From Helopsaltes ochotensis (lineage: Eukaryota > Chordata > Aves > Passeriformes > Locustellidae), in NCBI GenBank assembly GCA_013400155.1, contig VXBM01001312.1, positions 1 through 64,000 on the forward strand: 64,000 nucleotides of DNA, in the 5' to 3' direction. A program made the translations under genes and the position numbers. The notes below the pieces were generated by a model. The model did not search any database. It was not told the DNA's origin and saw only the letters and a program-made list of their open reading frames with translations. Positions 51,701-60,700 of this stretch are shown here, in pieces; position 1 is the first letter of the stretch, and each line of letters opens with the position of its first letter.

Positions 51701-54700
51701 ACCATGGCAAGCAGCTGGACCTCAGAAAATTATACCCAAGATCAAGCAGTGAGTTCCAACAGGGTCACAAAGACTTCAGACCAAAATGTGCAGCTGCAAA
51801 CCACTCTCCAGCACTGGCAGCACAAGCACAAGACTGGACCATGGCAGGAAGATGTATATTAATTGAGACTGGGAGCAAGTTTTACTCAGATAAATAGACA
51901 AATTTACATTTTAGGGCAGAAATCAAGGTTAAAACTAATATTTATGAAATTGGATATCACTCCTCTGCTTCTAAAACTCAGTGTGCACATTTTAATGCAA
52001 TATATATTGAGAAAAATATTCCAACTTAAATTGTAATAGGATTCTAAAAATTGTCTTGTATCATCTCTGCATGATGTCAAAACCTTATGAAACATAATAA
52101 AAATTATTATGAAGAATAAGGTAGCTTGCACTAAATGTTTCAGGTGCTGAGGCACATAACAGTACTTTTCTGTAGTCTGGCAGTAAAATATCACATAGCT
52201 GTAGGGTAAAATGCATCATTAAAACAAAATCTTCACACTTTTCAGGATGGAAGCTTGGCAGCTTAACTGTAAACAAAGCTGCACTTAAGTAATTTTTACA
52301 TAGCCAAAAGGACAATATTCTCTGCAGAGCAAGCATGCACTACAGCGGAGAGGCTGGAGACAGGAAACACGCTTGTGGTTTGGTTTGCTTCCAAAGCTTT
52401 TTGTTTTATTTTAACAAACAGCTGCAAGGTGTTTCTCTGAAAATTTAACACAAGGGCAAAAATCTCTATTGGTATAAATTAGCACCACACATTTTGGTCA
52501 TATTCTGCCTATTTCCACTAGAAAACAATTTAGGGCAAGTTATTTAAATCCTATTGAAAAGTTCTTGCAGTGTGGGTGTTCTCCAGTCAGTCAGCAAGTT
52601 CAAGAGGTTTTGGTCAAAGGCCCACTGAGCAAGGGAGACGTTTGGGAGAGCACACATTCACATGCAGAAGTCCATAAACCCTTTTTGGCCTTTGGAAGAA
52701 TCAATCCTCTGTTCACCACTGCAGTTCCCACTCACTTTTACTGACTGACCTAGCAGCACCACCTTGAGTACTCTCTCTTTGCAGTTGCACCAGGGAAATG
52801 CCATTCCAGGCACAGTCTGCCCAAACAGAGATTTCATTGTTCAGACAGAAAAAAAAAGAGAAAAAGAAGTCACCAAAAAAGTGACCTTTGGGGGAAAAAA
52901 AGAAAGATAATAAAGAAAAAAAATAGGAAAAAAAGTAGGATGGACTCAGGGGAAAGAAAAGCCCAAAACTCAACACCCCAGCTTGGCAGTTCTGCACCAT
53001 GATTGTCTGGGCTTTTTGGAGCTTCTCATGGCCTACAAAAAGCCTGGATGCACAGGCTACCTTTGCTACTACCAACCAAGCCTCTTCCTACATGTTCTAC
53101 ATGAGGAAGCATACAGAAGAGCACTCTGGGATCTCAGTCCCACTAGACCCAGCATTATTTTAGTTGGCTGAAGGCAGAAGGTTTTTGTCCTACCTTAACT
53201 TTTTTGAGATGCAGTAATTGCAATTAGGAGAATTAATCCCACTTAATCACAACTGGAACATTTAAAAGTCGGGCTCAACTCCATTGACTTTGACTTACCT
53301 CATGGACAAAACTGACCTTTTATTCAAAGGGGGTTTTCATATATCTTCTGGTAAAGTGTATTACAAGACTTCAGCACAGGTCATATAACAGCCAGGAATT
53401 CTGGGTTACCAAAAATAGCTAGGACATTCTGCAGATGTCTACAGAAACAGGTAATTTAAAGCTGACGTGCACAGGAGGTAAAAAGACTGGTGTGGACATC
53501 TTTAGAAGTCCCTTCTGGACCATTGCAAATGGCTGTTAGTGAGCCTACATGTTTCTGCTGACCCTGACATCTCCAGCTATATGTCATACAGGCTGTAGAT
53601 GGGCAAGAGAAAGGCATTTGTGTGACCATGTCCTTTCAACAGGGAAATGGCATTATCCAGTTGACTGCCTGGGTTTACTGCCTGTCAGTCACCCCACTCA
53701 ATTATTGGGTCATACCAATCGGGCTGCTCATGGTCTCTCAAAGTTTCACTGCTCAATAGTCCTTCCCCTTTAGGCTCTGATTTTCCCACTACTGAAGAAG
53801 AAATTCAGATAGGTAGGTTTAGGTTAGATCTTAGGAAGAATTCTATACTGTGATTGTGGTTAGGCACTGGCACAAGTTGTCCAGAGAAGTTGCAGATACC
53901 CCATCCCTGGACATGCTCAAGGTCAGGTTGGATGGGGCCCTGAACAATCTGGTCTAGTGGAAGGTGTCCCTGTCCGTGACAGGGAGCTTAGAACTAGATG
54001 ATCTTCAAGGTCTCTTCCAACACAAGCCATCCTATGATTCTGTGAACTGAGGGACACGGTAGGGTGAGCTCCACAAAGCCCCACCATAGACATGAAGAGA
54101 AGGTCTGCTCAGCCCCTGTATTGGCTTCAGTTTGCAATGACCACACCTCTCAGAGGGACAACCAATATGGGTGCCAACATGGAAGACAGGACTGTCACTT
54201 TACAGCTGTAACAGGAACAAATCTGGCTTGGCTTTGCCTCCAGGGCTTTGAATTATATTTTGATACTTGTACTACAGCACAGGAATTATCCTATTACAGT
54301 GAAGAGATTACTTGATATGCCTGCTGCTGCCAGCTATGGCAAGTGTAGTGACCCAGATTCCTTATGAACATGCATGAAGCCACATACACCTGTTTGCTCT
54401 CCCATAACTAACTGCCCACATATTTATTCAATGAGTTTTTCACATAGCTACTCGGGCAGGTTAGTCAGAGGTTCCTACTCCACTAATGATCTGAGGTGGG
54501 GAAAAAAGCTGTTAGAGGATCACCTACATCTCTATGCCTTATGATGATAATTACCTGTTCAGTGCTGCCAACAGTTATGCTGTACTGCGATGTGCAAAAG
54601 CAAAACTCCAGGTGTTTGGTAAGCTCTCTGGTCAGCAGGACAGTGTCTAAAGAACAGAGGCACTTGAGAGGTCAGGAAGCCTCTGAGATGATGTCTTTCT

Positions 54701-57700
54701 CTACTGGCTTTAGAGTCTTGCCCTTGAGGCTTATTATCCTTTATTGGATCTAGCCCCCAGTACACAAACACTAAAGAACGGGCACAGAAGATATGTAAAT
54801 ACATACAGACTGTTACTCCTACAGTGTGATTATAGTCCCTCACCAGCAACTTTGTGCACCACGAGGACGCAGCTGGACCAGGAGAAGCAACACCATATCA
54901 GCCTGGAGTAGAGTGCAATGGATATTTAATGTTGGTCCTTGTCAGAGGTGAGAGCACCAGAGGCTGCACATCAGCCTGCACATCATTAGAGCCTTTCAGC
55001 TTGTTTACACAAGATAAATGATCACAAAGCAGACTGAGCAAGTTGGTCTGTGATTTCCTCAGGTATGCTGTTGTCCAAACTGCTTGGCCAGTCAGTCACT
55101 TGGCAGAGATTTTATTGTCTAAAATCAGCGATACACAATGGCTGGACAACAGCTGCATTCTGCCAGACCTCGAGGCCTAATCCAAAAAGTCCTTTAAATG
55201 GGCTGCGGCCAAAAGTACATGTGGACACTGAGACATCTGGACAAGCAGAGCCCTGCACTCATCCGGATGGGCACTGCTCCTCACTGTCTTCATACCGCCA
55301 CAACTCTTTCCAAAAGGGAGTCGGCTTAAGGCGCTGGTGTTAAACTATTAGTCATTTATTGTAAAATTAATCCCTCATTTAAACTCCAATCCCTCCAAAA
55401 CCCTGCTTCCAAGCCTTCCTTCTTCTTACCTCTAGTACTTTCCTTTTAATAAAAAAGCAGCATATCTTCGAAAGCCGCAGCTCATTTTGATCTCCAGATG
55501 TACAAACATCGCTAAAAGCCAGTTTGTAGGTCGTAAATGAAGAACTGAGGGGTTTAATCAAAAACAAACACATGCACACATACACTCACACAAAACAAAA
55601 CAGAGAAAACACAGCAGAGGGGCAGAATAGCCAATCTCTGAGTTAAAAGGCCATCTGAGGCCTCAGAAAGTTCACCTTGTTAACAGTTAATAAAGTTTTA
55701 TCCTCAGCTATTATTATGTAAAAGTAACTTCTGTGTTCAAACACATGGTTTAAGGAAGCAATACTCCAGTGTAATAACTAGCTTTAATCAAGCATGAATT
55801 AGAAATACTAGAAACTGACAACTTGTAGAATATCATCACAAGTTGTTTTAATTACGTGCAATTCCATTAAAAAGGAAGCGCAAATAGCAATTAAAAAAAA
55901 ATACTATTTTTCTACAAATTCATATATGCTTACCTCACACAGGGAAACATGACATATTGAGGGGAGAAATCCAGGGCAGTTCTCATACAGAGATTTCTGC
56001 CCATTCTCATTAAGCATAAAATGTTAAAACACCAACACTTTTTCATGAAATAAAAAAATCTCAGAAAAAATCCTGATCTAAGGCTTACACCCAGAAGCAA
56101 AGAAACCTTCATTTGCTTTGGTGACCGAGTCTCTAGGAACAGGAACTTTCCCTCCTTCTTGATGACTAGTTGGAGCCAGCCGGGCTCGTACCTGTCCATG
56201 CCAACTCCCGCCCTGGTTCTGAGTCCCGCTCTCCCCGCCAGCGGCGTGCAGCTGCTCCGGAGGCAAATTCTCACTGACCACATGTGGGAGGCACACCTGG
56301 AACCCGGCACACACACACACCCCCACACAGCATGGCCTTTGCCCCTCACAGCCCTGCAAACTCACGGGCGAGGCACTGCCTGCCCGGGCCACCCCGGGGC
56401 TGACCCTAAGCCATGCCCCCACCAGCAGTGGCACCATTGCCAGCCAGGCCATGGCGGCCCTGCCTAGGGTGCCACTCCTCTGCCTGGCACGGGCGGCCTC
56501 TGCCAGGGAGGTGCCATCCACAGTCCACGCTCCAGCAAATGCTGCCGTGGTGCCTGGGGCTGTGCTTGAGCAGCACCCACCTCCGCATGGGCGGGCAGGA
56601 GAGCAGGCAGGGGAGCCTCTGCATCAGGGCCTCGGCCTGAGCCTGCAGGTGAGAACGGCCGTGGCGCGCGGCCCAGGGGCCTCACCGGCCAGACGCACCT
56701 CACAGAGATTACATTGTGAAGCAAAATTACTCACTAGCATGGAAATGACTGTGGAAAGAGCAAAATTATCACAGCTGAAATACCTATCTAACAAGCTGCT
56801 TACTTGTAATGGACTTTTATCCCCTTCCTCTCTGACACTGGTTTTGCCTGAAACACCAACTACTCATCTTCCCTGTGAAAAAGAGACAGTTAAGGCCTTC
56901 TGGCAATTTACATTTATTAAAAGTCCCTATTTTTGTCTTCTTCTAGTCACATAGCTTGGATCATCCACATATCTTCTGACTAAAACCCTGAAAACACAGT
57001 GTCCAAGACTCTGGGAACAGTCTGTATTTGACTCGCGCCAAGTGGAATGTATTACTAGATTACACATATGATCTTCGTTATCTGGGATATTTAGCCTTTG
57101 GCGTGGGACCCCTGGAAGATGACATGCCAGAATCACTGTGCACTGGAAGAAGGAAAAACAGCCTCTCTATGAATGGCATAACATTACTTCTATGCAAAAA
57201 AGGGGGAAAAACACCTTGGAAACTCGTGAAATCTTCAGTTTTTACCTTCCACTTCTTCAACCATAAAAGCCACATAATAAAATTGGATAGGGGTAACATT
57301 TTAAGAACTTCCTTTTCAGGTTCTTTAGGGATTTGTTAATAAAACTTTCCAAAAGATATCCTTTGGGATTTTTTTTTTAAAGAGCCTGTGCTTCCAGCTT
57401 ACACCAAAATAACATCATAAACACTTCATACTGTAAAAAAGAGTTGTTACATTTTCAGTATTTTAACACCTTTAATGTGTAGACACACAGATGTATAAAT
57501 AGTCTTCCAGACTCAGAAATTGTGAGATTATATTACTTGGTTTCAGCATGTAAAAATATCACTTTCAAAGATCTGTTGAGGTGTGCAATAGGAAAGGGGA
57601 AGCTGCTGGCGACTGCTGCACAGTTTGGCTGTCCTTGTGAAATATTAGAGATGCAAGCAGAAGACCACCAGTGCAGAGCAAAAACTTGGGTTTTATCACC

Positions 57701-60700
57701 TGTGAAAATTATTTTGAGGGACAGCAGAACAAAAGCTGAAAATTTGACTTGAAACAAGTCTTTATTATTCTGTATCAATTATTTGAGATGATGATACCTG
57801 ATGCTTTAAATCCAGGCCTCAGACATTTCTGTTTCAAGCATGTCATTTGTATTGCACTGAACTGTATCATTAAGTTGTGCAGGTTTCACTAAAAGACACC
57901 AAGAAAAAGTAAGAGGAAAATTACAACTGCAGAACAAATCCGGGGACAAATATAACTAACCCAAATCCTTTGCTGATTTCATACACATTAATGGAGTTAA
58001 CAATAGAATTTATTTTTTCCGTACCTGAATATGAGCCAAGAAAAATATGAAAAGCTTACTTCTCCAATGTGTTTCTACCATAACCTTGCTCAAAGTGCTT
58101 CCGAAGAGTACATCTGATGATGTGGAACAGTCTTTACCTGGCTATTCATCACAATTTTGTGACGAAAAAGAAGCTGTACAGAAAAAAAACGGAAGAGAAA
58201 CAAAAACAGGTGGCAATGGTGGTCTACATATTTTCATCTCTTGGCCCAAATTCCACTATAATACCTTACTATTTACTATGTTTCTCTTCTGCCTGCGGGT
58301 ACAAGTCAAGTGAGGCACGGATTACAGCACAGTTTCCCTTCTGTGCACCACCATGACACACAACCATCCCAGAATTCTTCTATAGGCCAAATATCATGGA
58401 ACTCCTATATGATTGAACACGGTGAGGCAAAATTTGTAAAAAAAGCTGAATGTTCATTTAAACCAAATGATATAGCTGGAGAGAAAGACTACAAGCTTTT
58501 AAGCACACAAGACTTGCTTCTCTTTCAGGATGGGATAAGAGGACAATGGAACAAACAAGCATCTAGTTTTTCCAGCTAGATCATCTTGTCTTGCTCACAA
58601 CCATGTCATCACAGTTAAGATAACACCACCACATCATTTAAACCTTATAAACTTGAACTTATCAAAACTTAAAGATAACCTAAACTTAACAGGGCTCAAA
58701 CTTTACAAAATTTAAGATGACATAACTTAACTGAACGGTACTTAACCTATAGTTAAACTTAACTACACAAAAATTATTCTTAATATTAACAGAGTACTAA
58801 AATATACCTTAAGTCAGACATAAATGCAGTAAATATTTCCTCTAAAAGTCTACTTCTATTTAACTTTTTCCATTGTGATAGTAAGTTTTTTCCCTATATT
58901 GTGGTAAATTTCTGTACAATGAAGAAGCGAATGACTACTGTCATTAGCTTTAGTCCTCTAAAAGCTAAATAGCCATCTCCAGATGTCACCATGGGGTTTT
59001 TTTGAATAAATAGCATTAATAAACTTTAAAATGCCCCAGAGCGGGTCTGTCCAAAGTGCCACTACGTTTTATGAAAGTGCCCTGTATATAAACCAGGGAC
59101 ACCTGACATATAAAGTGGTATAAAAATACAGACTGACTTGGCTTCTCAGTATTTCCTGCCCTTTTAAACTTTGCACTTGTTCATTAATTTCAACAAATAT
59201 TGAGGTGAGCCAGCTGCTGAGGTGAGAGTATTCAAATAAATCCCTCACAGATGTTTGTTAACTTCAGATAGGAGCTTTATTATCTACAAGTCATTAATCA
59301 ACCATTAACAAGTAAGTGTTATGGAGTCCCAGTATTAAGGTTCACCACCAGAGAAGAATAATAGATTTTGCAGACTAGCTGTGCCTATAAGAACTAAGAG
59401 CAGAGACAGGTCTGAGGTAAAACATTTGGAGGAGATTAGAAAACATGAGAAGTCATTTTGTTGCTCTTCAGCTCTCCTTCAGAGAAAGCACTTCACCAGA
59501 GTTAAGCATTTACACAACAAACCGAGTGGAAAGATCAAACTCATCCATCAGTTTGGTGATGAAGAGGAATGTGCTTTGCACAGCCAAACTAGGAAGTCAG
59601 GCACAGGTGAGAACTGCTGCTCCTGTGAACAATAATAAACACCATCCCAAGTGTCACGCTCTAAACTGGAAGACTCTGAAGCTACAAAATCACCTGCTTT
59701 GACTTCAGCATCCTCAGACTTCATCCAATACCTCTCACAAAGGCCACAGACAGCTCAAAACAGTAGAAGCAGCTAAATTTTACATGCCACAGGCAGAGGA
59801 CAGACACGACTGAGGCAGCATCCATCAGTTGTGAAAACAGCATCATTTGTCATGTAGGATAAGCATTGCTTACTGCAGAACAAGGAAATGCATTCCCCTC
59901 TTCGGTCCTCTCCACCAGACAGTTTCTGCCAACTGGCCTTACAAAAGAATCCTTTCACACATTAGATTTAGAAATGATTCTGATCTGGGTTATAGAAGCA
60001 AGACACTTGAGAGCACGAAATTCTTAGGTGAAAATGCAGTATGTATTTCACTCGGTGTCTCTCCAGCTATTTCTAAGTTCTAATACTTATGAAGCAGGCA
60101 ATAAAGTAAACTGAAAAAGCAGAATTAAAGAAAAATATTCATGTCTGAATACCAGCAGCTAAATGAATTTTGACTTTCCTATTTTGCAACTCTGATTTTT
60201 TCACACAATACTTTCACAAGTTTCTGAAATACTAAGGAATTCTGCATGATGTCAAACCAGGTATTAACTAGATCAAAGACAAAAAACTTTCCAAAGCTCA
60301 CGTACTGATTATTTAACAGACCACAGAGTAGGAAAAAAATCCTTACAAAGCCATACTTTTATTTCCCTCAATAACATTTCTTCATAAAGAGCAATACACA
60401 GCTGGAAGCATTAACAGCCTACCAGATGGTTTACCTCTTGATAAACACATTTTGTAAGTTTAAAGTCTAATGAACTGTAGTGCAGAGAGAAAAAAGTTAT
60501 GTATGCAGAGCAGTTCAAATGGCAGGTCAGGGCTGGGGCTGGACAGGGAACTAGCTCCATAGAAACTTCCATTTCTATGGCAGCTTTACATTGGAGGAAG
60601 GAGAGGGAGGGAGGGAGGACGGCTGATTCTGGCAGAAGACAAGGACAAAAAAGGCTGAATGCTTAACACCCACATATTCAGCCTCACAGGTACTAATATT

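Noticed and set aside
52713..53075. 120-codon minus-strand frame with Phe-rich core
   Set aside because: Produced by the purine-rich tract read in antisense.
56078..56521. 147-codon minus-strand frame with a signal-peptide-like start inside the GC island
   Set aside because: GC-rich DNA is open in several frames on both strands here, no domain is recognisable, and a good donor lies inside its span. Treated as part of a possible promoter or first exon, not a protein gene.
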